From the NCBI GenBank assembly GCA_965221145.1, contig OZ244877.1:5022001-5086000 (forward strand): a stretch of 64,000 nt of DNA, given 5' to 3'. Each line of letters begins with the position of its first letter. Positions within the stretch are counted from its first letter, which is position 1. Below are positions 1 to 8,027 of this stretch, piece after piece. This DNA comes from Bin5 sp965221145 (GTDB taxonomy: Bacteria; Chloroflexota; Anaerolineae; Caldilineales; Caldilineaceae). The position numbers and the translations under genes were made by a program. The notes under the pieces were generated by a model. The model made no database searches. It was not told the DNA's origin and was given only the letters and a program-made list of their open reading frames with translations.

Positions 1-81
1 TCAAACTCGCTCGCGTTCATTTGGCACGCGACCTTCTCTATCAATACCGTCTACGCACTCGCGGATGCCGCCGCCGGATAA
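1..81 (+). CDS. C-terminal end of an unidentified protein (partial)
   Basis: The window opens inside an open frame that runs from base 1 to a TAA at 79-81 and encodes 26 residues ending ADAAAG. The visible part is moderately hydrophobic (AFIWHATFSINTVYAL), which would fit the last membrane segment of an integral membrane protein. The family cannot be named from so short a piece. It converges on the cytochrome biogenesis genes that end at 214, with about 130 bases between the two stop codons and no obvious terminator hairpin. The frame is continuous and compositionally coding-like, but chance cannot be excluded. Confidence 0.35.
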   Translation, partial: SNSLAFIWHATFSINTVYALADAAAG

Positions 82-213
82 CGCGAAAACCACTCTAGCG
101 CAAATGGCAAGGACACGCATAACCACGCCATTGTAGCACAGAATTCGCTGGAGAAAGAGACGGCTACCGGGGTAAAACGCTCACGATGAGGGGGAAGCGC
201 ACGGGGGCGCCGA

Positions 214-912
214 CTATCGGGGGCGGATGCGCGCCAGAAGCGCGTCAAGCTCCTGCTGAGTCGGGATCGGCCCGACAACAATTTCAACGATTTTGCCATC
301 TGGGCTGATGAAGAAGGTCTCCGGCACACCCTGGATCCGATAGCGGCGGGCTGCCTGGCTGCGCAGATCCGGGCCATTGGGGTAGGTAATATCGAACTCG
401 GTCAGATAAGCGCGCGCAGCCGGCTCCTGATCCAGATAATCCAGGCCGAGAAAGACGATACCGTTCTCCTTTTCGCGGCGCCAGGTCTGCTCCAGCAGAT
501 CCGCCTCGTCGCGGCAGGGCGTACACCAACTGGCCCAGAAATTGATGACGACACCTTTGCCCCGCAGATCGAGCAGGTCGATATCTTCGCCATCGAACGT
601 CGTGAAGTTCAGTTCCGGCGCTTCACCCGCGGCCCGCTGCCCCTGCACATTCGTCTGCCACAGCCGCACGGCAAGCAGGACGATGAACGCCAAGCCGACG
701 CCAAGGAACAGAATGCGCCAAGCGGTGACGGATGCGCTACCGCTTCGCTGTGTGAGCGCGGTGACGGCTCGGGCGGATGGCGGTTCGGCCTGCGCTTCCG
801 TTTGCGATTGCAGTGGGGACTCCCGATCATATCGATCGGTCAGTTTGATGAATCGTTCCCGGCGCTCTGGTGGGCGTATTCTACAACCGAACGATTCATC
901 AAATTCAGTCAT
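214..912 (-). CDS. TlpA/ResA-type membrane-anchored thioredoxin
   Basis: Predicted extracytoplasmic thiol-disulfide oxidoreductase, 232 residues. A cytosolic N-terminal stretch is followed by one membrane anchor (about 65-83) and an AhpC/TSA-TlpA thioredoxin domain with the redox pair WCTPC (C130, C133) and the cis-proline in GVPETF (P197). The family keeps apocytochrome c haem-binding cysteines reduced. The start at 912 is chosen because homology begins there and the gene overlaps the upstream ccmH-like gene by 8 bp, indicating translational coupling. A longer frame reaching 1161 is only antisense-like sequence within ccmH. Oddity: residues about 52-61 are encoded by a copy of the REP-like repeat R1 (731-759), so a mobile repeat appears to have entered the linker before the membrane anchor. 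Confidence 0.88.
   Translation of the reverse strand: MTEFDESFGCRIRPPERRERFIKLTDRYDRESPLQSQTEAQAEPPSARAVTALTQRSGSASVTAWRILFLGVGLAFIVLLAVRLWQTNVQGQRAAGEAPELNFTTFDGEDIDLLDLRGKGVVINFWASWCTPCRDEADLLEQTWRREKENGIVFLGLDYLDQEPAARAYLTEFDITYPNGPDLRSQAARRYRIQGVPETFFISPDGKIVEIVVGPIPTQQELDALLARIRPR
731..759 (-). repeat. R1 REP-like repeat inside the tlpA-type gene
   Basis: On the minus strand this reads GCGCTCA, CAC, AGCGAAGCG, GTAGCGCATC, matching the intergenic R1 family (17574, 26181, 35701, 45325, 54139). It has the outer GCGCT/AGCGC inverted pair and the central GCGAAGC motif. Unlike most copies it is read in frame, giving ALTQRSGSAS in the protein. Confidence 0.7.
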
Positions 913-1417
913 AGCGGGCCAGTTCCTCATCCAGCCGCCGCTCGTGCTCGTCGGTCTCAGCGCCAGTTGCTCTGACCGGCATCGGTTCAAGCGGACGGGA
1001 CATCCGTTGCAGGCGCAACCAGAGGAAGACGCCGCCGCCCACAACCGCCACGACCGGCAATATCCAGGCCAGCCAGTTGAACCCCTCTCGGGGCGGCTCG
1101 CCCAGAATCTGCGGCCCGTACTGCTCCAGAAAATAGGTCCTGATCGACTGCGCGTCCTCACCTTCAGCCAGTTTGATGGCGATTACCTCCTTCATCTGCG
1201 CGCACGCCTTCAGTTCGCAGCTATCCAGCCGCAGCCTGCCGCCGCACAGGGGGCACCACAGCTGCCGGGCAACGGTGTTCACTTCGTCGGCTGTGATGTC
1301 AGTGGTCCCACTTTGGGCCAACAGGGGCGGACCGCTGGGGATGAATGCGAGCAGTATCCAGGAGGCCAGAAAGATGATGCGCAGAATAGTTGAATTCGCT
1401 ACCTGTTTGTCCCTCAT
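905..1417 (-). CDS. ccmH: CcmH/CycL/NrfF-family cytochrome c biogenesis protein
   Basis: About 170 residues: a Sec-type signal or anchor (about 10-28), the CcmH cysteine motif WCPLC (C55, C58) in an otherwise recognisable CcmH domain, two further cysteines (C67, C72), and a C-terminal membrane segment (about 114-136). CcmH-type proteins hold apocytochrome c or its reductant for haem ligation, so it fits the thioredoxin encoded just downstream with an 8 bp overlap. The start MRDK at 1417 was chosen because the signal segment follows directly; the open frame extends to 1492. The other ccm genes (ccmABCEF) are not in the window. The two extra cysteines after CxxC are unusual compared with the textbook LRCxxC domain. 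Confidence 0.85.
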   Translation of the reverse strand: MRDKQVANSTILRIIFLASWILLAFIPSGPPLLAQSGTTDITADEVNTVARQLWCPLCGGRLRLDSCELKACAQMKEVIAIKLAEGEDAQSIRTYFLEQYGPQILGEPPREGFNWLAWILPVVAVVGGGVFLWLRLQRMSRPLEPMPVRATGAETDEHERRLDEELARYD

Positions 1418-1519
1418 CCTCCGATATCCTGGGGTGTCGAGTCGGCGGGCGGGCAAATCTCTATGTGAGCGCGGTATAAGAGGAGAAGCCATGCGTGTAC
1501 TGTGCAGAACGAGGCGCGT

Positions 1520-2248
1520 CTATGCGGCAGGCTGCTCAGCCAATTTGACAAAGAGCCGTTTCGCCAGGGAACGGCCGATAATTTTCACGAGACTCTCCGG
1601 TTCGGTCTGCGCGGCATCGTCTGGTGTCTGTACATCTTGTATCTGCACAGTGCTCGGCCCGTCAAAAGGTTCAACGTTGAGTACCTTGATCCGATATCCG
1701 GGCACCAGATCCAGTTGTGACAGATAGCGCAGAATCGGCGCGCTGTGGTTAGCGACGCGACGCAGTTCACCCGACTGCCCAGGCTGTAGCTCTGCCAGGC
1801 AGACCAACTCCTCGCTCTTGACCCGACCATCCTGGCTGGGGACCGGATCTCCATGCGGGCAGTGGGTCGGGAAGTTGCACAGGATCTCCATGCGCTTCTC
1901 AAATTCGGCGCTGATGGCGTGCTCCAGCCGCATGGCCTCCGCCTTCACCTGATCCCAGGTAAAGCCCATCACCTCGATCAGAAACACCTCCAGCAGCCGG
2001 TGCCTGCGCAGGAGTTGCAACGCGGCGAGACTGCCCTGATCGGTCAGCCGGATGCCGGTCTGCGCGGAGCGCACCACGTGGCCGGTCTCTGTCAGGCGTT
2101 TCGTCATGCTGCTGGCCGCGGCCGGCGACACGTCCATCTTCTGCGCCAGCACGGACGTGGAGATCCGGTCGTTGGTTTCACTCAACTCGTAGATCGCCAC
2201 CAGATAGTCGAGCATCCCATCGGTGATGATGTTGCAGAAAGTGCGCAT
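1520..2248 (-). CDS. DtxR/MntR-family metal-dependent transcriptional regulator
   Basis: 242 residues. An N-terminal winged helix (about 1-65) is followed by the metal-binding and dimerisation region with RRHRLLEVFL (81-90), MRLEH (106-110) and HCPHGDP (129-135), and a FeoA/SH3-like C-terminal domain (about 150-235). The family represses iron or manganese uptake genes when the divalent metal is bound. No transporter for such a metal is adjacent. The next genes on the same strand are the cytochrome maturation genes about 100 bp downstream, so a link to haem/iron use is possible but only inferred. A good promoter lies upstream (2303-2332). Confidence 0.9.
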   Translation of the reverse strand: MRTFCNIITDGMLDYLVAIYELSETNDRISTSVLAQKMDVSPAAASSMTKRLTETGHVVRSAQTGIRLTDQGSLAALQLLRRHRLLEVFLIEVMGFTWDQVKAEAMRLEHAISAEFEKRMEILCNFPTHCPHGDPVPSQDGRVKSEELVCLAELQPGQSGELRRVANHSAPILRYLSQLDLVPGYRIKVLNVEPFDGPSTVQIQDVQTPDDAAQTEPESLVKIIGRSLAKRLFVKLAEQPAA

Positions 2249-2302
2249 GATCGCTATAGTTCAACCGTTGGGAAAAGGATGGGCCTTTTTGGCAATTGCT
2301 GA

Positions 2303-2332
2303 AGTATAGTATGTCAACTGGTAAGCTGTCAA
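2303..2332 (-). promoter_or_regulatory. Promoter of the dtxR-family gene
   Basis: On the minus strand TTGACA (2327-2332) and TATACT (2303-2308) are separated by 18 bp, close to the sigma-70 consensus, and would start transcription about 45-50 nt before the ATG at 2248. A second TTGACA lies inside the spacer, and AGTAT/ATACT arms flank the core as a dyad. Autoregulation by the metalloregulator through this dyad is plausible but inferred. Confidence 0.65.
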
Positions 2333-2836
2333 TACTGGATCAGCATAGTGTACCAGCTTTCCTTGAATGGTGCGACCGCTTTTCGATCGAGGGGTGCGTC
2401 CCAAGATGGGGGTGCGTTCCCTTGGGAGCCGGCGCGCCATTGTCTCCCCCGCCGGCCGAGTCGACGGGCTATAATCAAGAAAAGTCAATATTCTTGTGGA
2501 TCACGGTACAGACAAGCGCGCCTGGCCCACGAATTCTGCCATCCTCACCCCAATTCTGGGACACACCCTAAATCGGAGGGCAAGGCTATCGCGAACTTCG
2601 TGATAGCGGACGCTCTTCCGCTCCTTCCGGACAAGAACGAGATAACGGCAAGCCCGGTTGCGCCTGGATGGCGCCTGGTTCTGCCGTTATGTAAACCAAG
2701 TGGGCGAACGTGGCCGGAAATTTCAGGGTTCGCGATTGCCCAACCATCTGATACAATTCGGTTATGGTTGGCCCCAATGTCAAGACCACAAAATCAGTGA
2801 AGCAAGGTGGATCTTGCCGAATTCACCACTCCTTGA
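2333..2836. other. Gene-poor stretch with a nested hairpin
   Basis: No convincing coding sequence was found in either strand. The one clear structure is a nested inverted repeat at 2642-2690: ATAACGGCA (2642-2650) pairs with TGCCGTTAT (2682-2690), and inside it GCGCC (2660-2664) pairs with GGCGC (2670-2674) around a 5 nt loop. There is no T-run after it, so it is not a simple terminator. Its role is unknown. Confidence 0.5.
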
Positions 2837-2950
2837 TTAGAGAGCGTAGCGCTGTTCAACTGGCGTCCGATAGTTGAGACTCTGATGCGGTCGTTCATCG
2901 TTATGGAAGTAATCGGCAAGTGAGCCTTTGTCGTCTTCCTGGTACGCTAT
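2837..2950 (-). pseudogene. IS3-family transposase C-terminal remnant
   Basis: The minus strand translates to a typical IS3-family transposase tail, with YFHNDERPHQSLNYRTP before a TAA at 2837-2839. This corresponds to the end of the rve integrase domain. Sequence further upstream no longer resembles the family, and no inverted repeats were found, so this is a small decayed relic of an insertion. Confidence 0.75.
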
Positions 2951-3068
2951 CCTGGATCGGAGAGGAGGTGCAGATCGTTTAATTGAACCATGTCGCCGAA
3001 GTAGCTGCAATCAGGTCGCGGTGCGAGTTCATGACAGAACACCATGATGTAAAAACGGAGGCAGAAAG

Positions 3069-4418
3069 ATGGCAAGTAAAACGTATTCACGACGCCAAGT
3101 TCTGAGAGGGATTACGGCGACTTCCGCAGGTGTATTGATCCTCAGCGCCTGTGCCCCCCCGGCAGCCGCGCCCGCGGCGGATGCACCGTCCGAATCATCT
3201 GCAATGCCAGAGATGGTCACCATCAGGACGCTTTGGTCTCCGGGAGGCATTGACTCCTACATGCGTGCGCTTATCGATCTCTACAAGGAGCAGGAGCCCA
3301 ACGTAGAGTTTGAGATCAACGTGATCGAGCAGGAGCAAAAGCGGGCCACCGAAGTCACCATTATGTCGAATGACGGCGCGCCTGACTTCGCCTGGATCAA
3401 TTTCGGCTCCGGGCTGACCGACAAGTTGGCTGACGCGGGGGTGATTGAGCCGCTGAACGGGTACTACGAACAGTACGGATGGTGGGATTACTTACCCGCT
3501 CATCTCCACACCCACGAGTACAATGGCGACATATACCATTTCTCGGTGGCCTCCGTCACGGTTCCTTTGATGTGGTACAACAAGTCGCTTATGGCCCAGA
3601 TAGGGATGGAGCCGCCAACGACGATGGATGAACTCTACGCCTGGGCCGATGCCTGCCATGCCAATGACCTTGAACCGCTGGCGATGGGCGACCGAGATGG
3701 CTGGCCGGGTTTCCATATGTACCAGGCCCTCGCGACCCGCACGGTCCCGCTGGAGGATTATGAAAAGATCCTCCACTTTGACAAGGAAGAGCACTATATG
3801 GCGGACTATCCCGGTTTCGAAGAAGCATTCCAGGTCATGCGGGATATGGAAACCGAGAAGGTCTGGGCCAAAGGTGTCCTGGATATGAATGATGATCAGG
3901 CCAAAGGGCTGCTATTCAACGGCCAAGCGGTGGCCTATGAGTCGGGTATTTGGGTCTCCGGTCAGGCGCGGGAGGCGCTGGGAGATGACTCGAGCTTCTT
4001 CATGTTCCCCCAGATCAATCCCGACATCCCCTTTCCACTGACTGCCTCCTACGCAGATGAATATATGCTTTCTTCGTTCTCGGATGTGAAGGATGAAGTG
4101 GCAGCGTTCTTTGACTTTGTCCTCAGCAAGGATGGCCAAAAGGTCATTGCCAAAATAGGCGGTGGTATGCCGATTCGCACCGACATCACGGTGGCCGATC
4201 TCGAGGGCTTCGCCGATTCAACTGTCGGTGTCGTGACGGAGATGTTCGGCAGTGGCGACTATCCTGTCACGGATGAAATCGTCACCTTCTGGCCAGCAGA
4301 AATATACGCGATGCTGCGCAACAACGTGCAGGCAGCCATTGGAGGTCAGAAGACGCCGGCCGAGATCGTGGCCGAATTCGACGAACTGGCCGCCAAGTTC
4401 CGCGCAGGCGATGCCTAA
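3069..4418 (+). CDS. Carbohydrate ABC transporter substrate-binding lipoprotein (cassette 1)
   Basis: 449 residues of a family 1 (MalE/UgpB-like) solute-binding protein. The N-terminus carries an RR-containing n-region (YSRRQVLRG), a hydrophobic core and the lipobox ILSAC with C28 as predicted lipidation site. A SRRQ motif is compatible with Tat export. The protein would capture a sugar or sugar-like solute at the outer face of the membrane for the two permeases encoded downstream. A good ribosome site (ACGGAGG) precedes the ATG. Substrate cannot be deduced. Confidence 0.88.
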   Translation: MASKTYSRRQVLRGITATSAGVLILSACAPPAAAPAADAPSESSAMPEMVTIRTLWSPGGIDSYMRALIDLYKEQEPNVEFEINVIEQEQKRATEVTIMSNDGAPDFAWINFGSGLTDKLADAGVIEPLNGYYEQYGWWDYLPAHLHTHEYNGDIYHFSVASVTVPLMWYNKSLMAQIGMEPPTTMDELYAWADACHANDLEPLAMGDRDGWPGFHMYQALATRTVPLEDYEKILHFDKEEHYMADYPGFEEAFQVMRDMETEKVWAKGVLDMNDDQAKGLLFNGQAVAYESGIWVSGQAREALGDDSSFFMFPQINPDIPFPLTASYADEYMLSSFSDVKDEVAAFFDFVLSKDGQKVIAKIGGGMPIRTDITVADLEGFADSTVGVVTEMFGSGDYPVTDEIVTFWPAEIYAMLRNNVQAAIGGQKTPAEIVAEFDELAAKFRAGDA

Positions 4419-4450
4419 ACGCAGAGGCTCCTGCCTTAGCCCTTGGGCAG

Positions 4451-4502
4451 CGGACGCTTCAGCATGTTGAGGAGCCCTTCCGCCAGCATGTTGGAGCGTC
4501 CG
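4451..4502 (+). promoter_or_regulatory. Intercistronic hairpin after the binding-protein gene
   Basis: CGGACGCT (4451-4458) pairs with AGCGTCCG (4495-4502), enclosing two direct copies of CAGCATGTTG. No U-tract follows. Such hairpins between binding-protein and permease genes commonly protect the upstream mRNA and lower permease expression; that role is inferred. Confidence 0.5.
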
Positions 4503-4546
4503 GGCCACTATTTGGATCGCGTGAGCCAATGGCAAAGCGGGGAAAC

Positions 4547-5476
4547 ATGTCAGAAAAGGCACATTCACGCACGGCATTTGATTGGCGTCTGTGGCTGCGA
4601 CGCGGCTGGCAGCGGAATGGCATTGCTTACCTCTTCATTCTGCCGGCTTTCACGTTTTTCATTCTTTTCATCGTCTACCCGCTGGCGGACGGTTTGATGC
4701 TTAGTCTGTTCAGATGGGATGGGCTTGGAGAGCGCCAATTCGTCGGACTCAACAACTTCATCGGCCTCTTTGAGGCCCCCAATTTCTATCGCGCCGTCAA
4801 AAACACTGTGCTGTTCACGGTCGTTACGACTGTGGCCAAGATAGTCTTGGGTTTCCTGTTGGCTACGACATTGCATTTTGAGGTCCCTGGATGGAAGATA
4901 TTTCGGGCTATCTTCTACTTGAATGTGATCTTGCCCATGACTGCTGTGGGTGTCCTTTGGGGCGCGATCCTGAATCCCCATTCGGGTCCGCTTGCCGCTG
5001 GCCTCGACTTGCTCGGTTTAGAATTGCCCTCCTTGCTGGGTAACCCCAAACTGGTCATGTGGGTGCTGAGTCTCATCGATATCTGGAAATACAGCGGCTT
5101 TCCAATGATCTTTCTGTATGCCGCCATGGAAGGCATCCCCCGGGATCTGTACGAGGCAGCAGTGCTGGATGGCGTTTCTCAGTTCCAGAGGCTTTTGTAT
5201 GTCACTCTGCCCCTGACGAAGCCGGTTCTACTTACTATCACGCTGTTACAGACGATCTTCTCGTTCCAAGTGTTCGACATCGTTTTCACGATGACCAAAG
5301 GGGGCCCAGGTTACGCATCCGAGGTGCTCACCCATTACCTCTACCAGGAAGGATTCTGGTTTTTGCGTTTTGGCAGCGCTTCGGCGACTGCCGTTCTCTT
5401 GCTGCTTGTTATTCTGGTGTTCTCCACGCTGTATATAAGTCAGGGCGGGATTCGTCAACGAGAGTTTGAGTTCTGA
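4547..5476 (+). CDS. Carbohydrate ABC transporter permease, MalF/UgpA type (cassette 1)
   Basis: About 309 residues with six predicted membrane segments and the BPD_transp_1 EAA signature (DLYEAAVLDGVSQFQR) that contacts the ATPase. It pairs with the MalG-type permease at 5531 and the binding protein at 3069. The ATG at 4547 is preferred because GCGGGGAAAC precedes it; an in-frame ATG at 4529 has no ribosome site. No ATP-binding gene is nearby, so a shared MsmX/UgpC-type ATPase is probably encoded elsewhere. Confidence 0.88.
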   Translation: MSEKAHSRTAFDWRLWLRRGWQRNGIAYLFILPAFTFFILFIVYPLADGLMLSLFRWDGLGERQFVGLNNFIGLFEAPNFYRAVKNTVLFTVVTTVAKIVLGFLLATTLHFEVPGWKIFRAIFYLNVILPMTAVGVLWGAILNPHSGPLAAGLDLLGLELPSLLGNPKLVMWVLSLIDIWKYSGFPMIFLYAAMEGIPRDLYEAAVLDGVSQFQRLLYVTLPLTKPVLLTITLLQTIFSFQVFDIVFTMTKGGPGYASEVLTHYLYQEGFWFLRFGSASATAVLLLLVILVFSTLYISQGGIRQREFEF

Positions 5477-5530
5477 CAGTGGCGATGTGCGGGCAACAAC
5501 TATAGCAGAAACCGCAACCGAAGAGGGAAA

Positions 5531-6388
5531 ATGCAACGCAAGCGGAGTTGGGTCGCCGAACACCCTTGGCAGGCGTTCATCATCTTATTGCTTATCATTT
5601 GGGCCGGCAACCAGCTAATTCCATTGCTCTGGATGTTCTCGATGTCGTTGAAGACCGACATGGATGTCATCCGTTTCCCGCTGAAACTCGTGTGGCCGCC
5701 ACATCTGCAGAACTATCCTGAAGCCTGGATCGGCGATACAACCGGCGTCACACTAAACCTCTACTTTCTGAACAGCGCCATCATTGTCCCTAGCAGTCTC
5801 CTCATCCTGGTTGGGAGCGCAACGCTGGCCGGCTATGCATTTGGACGCTTCGACTTTTATGGCCGGCGCCCGCTGTTCTTGTTCCTTGTATCGATGATCG
5901 CAGTGCCAATGCATGCTTTGATCGTGCCACTTTACGCTGAACTGAGGGCCTTTGGGCTGATCAACAATTTTCTCGGCCTGATTTTTCTGTACGTGACGTC
6001 CACCTTGCCTTTCTCCATCCTGATACTCCAATCCTACTTTACGACCTTTCCTTCCGAGCTGGAAGATGCTGCTCTGATTGATGGATGCACTCGCTTAGGC
6101 ACCTTCTTGCGTATCGCCGTACCGATTTCTAAAGGACCCATCTCCGCGATCGCCATCGTGAACTTTATCGGCATGTGGAATGAGGTGCTGCTGGCGATCG
6201 TTGTCCTATGGGAGAACAAGGTGCGCACTGTGGCGCCCGGTCTGTTGGGATATATGGCGCAGTACGGGGAGACGCGATGGGGGTTGATATTCGCCGGCTT
6301 GTCTATCGTAACCGTCCCGCTGATTGCCTTCTATATGATCTTCCACACCAACATCATGAAGGGGGCCACCCTTGGCTCCTACCGGTAG
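5531..6388 (+). CDS. Carbohydrate ABC transporter permease, MalG/UgpE type (cassette 1)
   Basis: 285 residues, six predicted membrane segments and the EAA loop ELEDAALIDGCTRLG. AGAGGG lies before the ATG. It follows its MalF-type partner by 54 bp and is the last gene of cassette 1. Its final 38 codons and about 105 bp of downstream DNA are duplicated at 10814-11039, after the permease gene of cassette 2. Confidence 0.88.
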   Translation: MQRKRSWVAEHPWQAFIILLLIIWAGNQLIPLLWMFSMSLKTDMDVIRFPLKLVWPPHLQNYPEAWIGDTTGVTLNLYFLNSAIIVPSSLLILVGSATLAGYAFGRFDFYGRRPLFLFLVSMIAVPMHALIVPLYAELRAFGLINNFLGLIFLYVTSTLPFSILILQSYFTTFPSELEDAALIDGCTRLGTFLRIAVPISKGPISAIAIVNFIGMWNEVLLAIVVLWENKVRTVAPGLLGYMAQYGETRWGLIFAGLSIVTVPLIAFYMIFHTNIMKGATLGSYR

Positions 6389-6494
6389 GCAAGCAGCGAT
6401 GGGTCAAGCATAGGAGCGTCGGCGCGTTTGTCAGCAGTATCTGCGCGCATCCCGCGTGCGGCGTCTCGGAGGCGAGCATGAATGCCATGACCAA
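6274..6494 (+). repeat. Direct duplication, copy 1 (permease 3' end plus downstream DNA)
   Basis: This segment holds the last codons of the malG-type gene and the following 105 bp. It closely matches 10814-11039 with scattered substitutions. The match ends at GCCATGACCAA; beyond it copy 2 continues into a short-chain dehydrogenase fragment whereas here repeat R5 begins. The breakpoint therefore coincides with the edge of R5. Confidence 0.85.
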
Positions 6495-6495
6495 T

Positions 6496-6626
6496 TCGTG
6501 TGAATTCCGTTTGACGCCAAGACTTTTCACATAGGCTGCGCCTTGGGGACCCCAGGGCACCCTAGACGATGCGCCTGCCCCTACGCAATGCAGAAAAAAG
6601 CGGGTTTCCAATGTAAACGCACATTA
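6496..6626 (+). repeat. R5 dispersed repeat, copy A
   Basis: Shares several blocks in the same order with 28885-29011 (same strand) and 23251-23399 (opposite strand), including CCAAGACTTTTC, CTGCCYCTACGCAAT and AAAAAGCGGGTTTCCAATGT, ending AACGCAC. No open frame is shared, so it is treated as a non-coding interspersed repeat. It sits between cassette 1 and the MITE at 6643. Confidence 0.65.
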
Positions 6627-6642
6627 TATTATAATAACTGGA

Positions 6643-6877
6643 GTAACTACTCAGCCTCGTCTGGAAAGCTGTTTGAAAAGGAACGGTCATCGGTAAAAAG
6701 ACCAAAAATGACTGCCGGAAAGCTTGAGTCCTCCATCTACACGCCATAATTCGCACCATTTGTGCCGTTTTGACCCGAACCTGACCTTTTCAGACAGATT
6801 CCAAACACGATTTATTACACTTGGATGACTTGGTTGCCCTTGGAAAGTCGCACATTGGGTAATGGCTGAGTAGTTAC
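6643..6877. mobile_element. MITE with 14 bp terminal inverted repeats and 8 bp target duplication
   Basis: GTAACTACTCAGCC (6643-6656) is an exact inverted match of GGCTGAGTAGTTAC (6864-6877). Immediately outside both ends lies TAACTGGA (6635-6642 and 6878-6885), an exact 8 bp direct repeat. The 235 bp interior has no usable reading frame, so the element must be moved by a transposase from elsewhere. Ends starting GTAA and an 8 bp duplication are what is known for the IS66 family, which is a reasonable guess at its mobiliser. Intact ends and target duplication suggest recent insertion. Confidence 0.85.
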
Positions 6878-6922
6878 TAACTGGAAGAGAACTGTTTGGC
6901 CGCAAAACGCATCCAGTCTTTC

Positions 6923-6928
6923 TATAAT
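6923..6928 (+). promoter_or_regulatory. Possible -10 element of cassette 2
   Basis: TATAAT lies 57 bp before the permease start at 6986, just beyond the MITE. No good -35 hexamer is at the usual distance; TTGGCC (6896-6901) is 21 bp away. A promoter depending on an activator is possible. Confidence 0.35.
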
Positions 6929-6985
6929 GCTGAAGGGCAAGTTTGTCTTGTCAATTGAGGCTCAGTTCACAGAGAGGTTAGCATT

Positions 6986-7834
6986 ATGGGGATCATCCGC
7001 CGAAAGCTGCTCCGCCTTAGTATCTCACGCGAGTTGATATCCCACCTGATGCTGGTGATCTGTGTCCTACTTACGATCTACCCAATCTTCTTCCTTCTGA
7101 ACGTGTCGGTCAAGGACCGCTTGCAGTTCCAGCGCAATCCGCTGGCGATTGAGTGGCCAGAGGGCTTACGCAACTATGAGATTGCGGGCAGGCTGATGGG
7201 GCGAAGTATGTTGAATACCATTATTGTCACGCTGGTTTCGCTGGCAGGGCTTTTGATCACAGCATCCACGACCGCCTACGTTTTCGCCCGCTACAATTTC
7301 CCAGGCAAGGAACTGCTCTGGTATGCCCTCCTTGGGCTGTTGATGATCCCGGGCATCCTGACCCTGGTGCCACTTCTGGTTCTGGTTGCCCATTCACTCA
7401 AGCTAACCAACACGCTATGGGCGGTGATCTTGCCATACATTGCTGTCGGACAGGCCTTCAACATCTTTCTTTTGCGCACTTTCTTCGCTCAGTTACCGGA
7501 AGAACTCTTCGAAGCAGCTCGGTTGGATGGCGCCCACCACCTGCAGATAATCAGATATCTGATCGTGCCGCTCTCAGCTCCGGTCTTGGTCGTCGTCAGC
7601 ATGCTACACGTGCTGGTAGCCTGGAACGACATTGCCTGGCCATTGCTGGTCCTCAACAAACAAGGGGTACGGACGCTCTCTTTACAACTGCTGCAGTTCA
7701 GCAACCCTTTTGAGGACTACCCCGCAGCCCAGTATGCTGGAGCCGTGATCGCTTCGGTCCCTCTCGCGTTGATGTTCGGTCTGGGCATGCGCCGGTTTAT
7801 CTCTGGCATGCTCGCTGGGGCCTTGAAGATCTAA
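6986..7834 (+). CDS. Carbohydrate ABC transporter permease, MalG type (cassette 2)
   Basis: 282 residues with six predicted membrane segments and the EAA loop ELFEAARLDGAHHLQ. AGAGAGG lies 9 bp before the ATG. Unlike cassette 1, here the MalG-type gene comes first, then the binding protein (8028) and the MalF-type permease (9845). It differs strongly from the cassette 1 permease, so cassette 2 is not a simple tandem duplicate. Confidence 0.87.
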   Translation: MGIIRRKLLRLSISRELISHLMLVICVLLTIYPIFFLLNVSVKDRLQFQRNPLAIEWPEGLRNYEIAGRLMGRSMLNTIIVTLVSLAGLLITASTTAYVFARYNFPGKELLWYALLGLLMIPGILTLVPLLVLVAHSLKLTNTLWAVILPYIAVGQAFNIFLLRTFFAQLPEELFEAARLDGAHHLQIIRYLIVPLSAPVLVVVSMLHVLVAWNDIAWPLLVLNKQGVRTLSLQLLQFSNPFEDYPAAQYAGAVIASVPLALMFGLGMRRFISGMLAGALKI

Positions 7835-8027
7835 TGACGACCCGCGTGTTCGTCCTTTCTGCGCAGACAATGGGGGTGAGGTATGCGTTGAAGGATTTGC
7901 AGGTGCACAGGAGGCATTGACCATATGGGTTCAACGGGATGTTGAGGGGATTTCATGGTTGATTCTTCGATTGACTCGAGCATCAACCGGCGAACGTGAT
8001 AGATCAGGAAAAGATAAGGAGGACAAC

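Noticed and set aside
2642..2690. Nested hairpin with AAC/GTT ends as an integron attC site
   Set aside because: The outer sequences do not fit RYYYAAC/GTTRRRY, and no integrase or gene cassette is adjacent.
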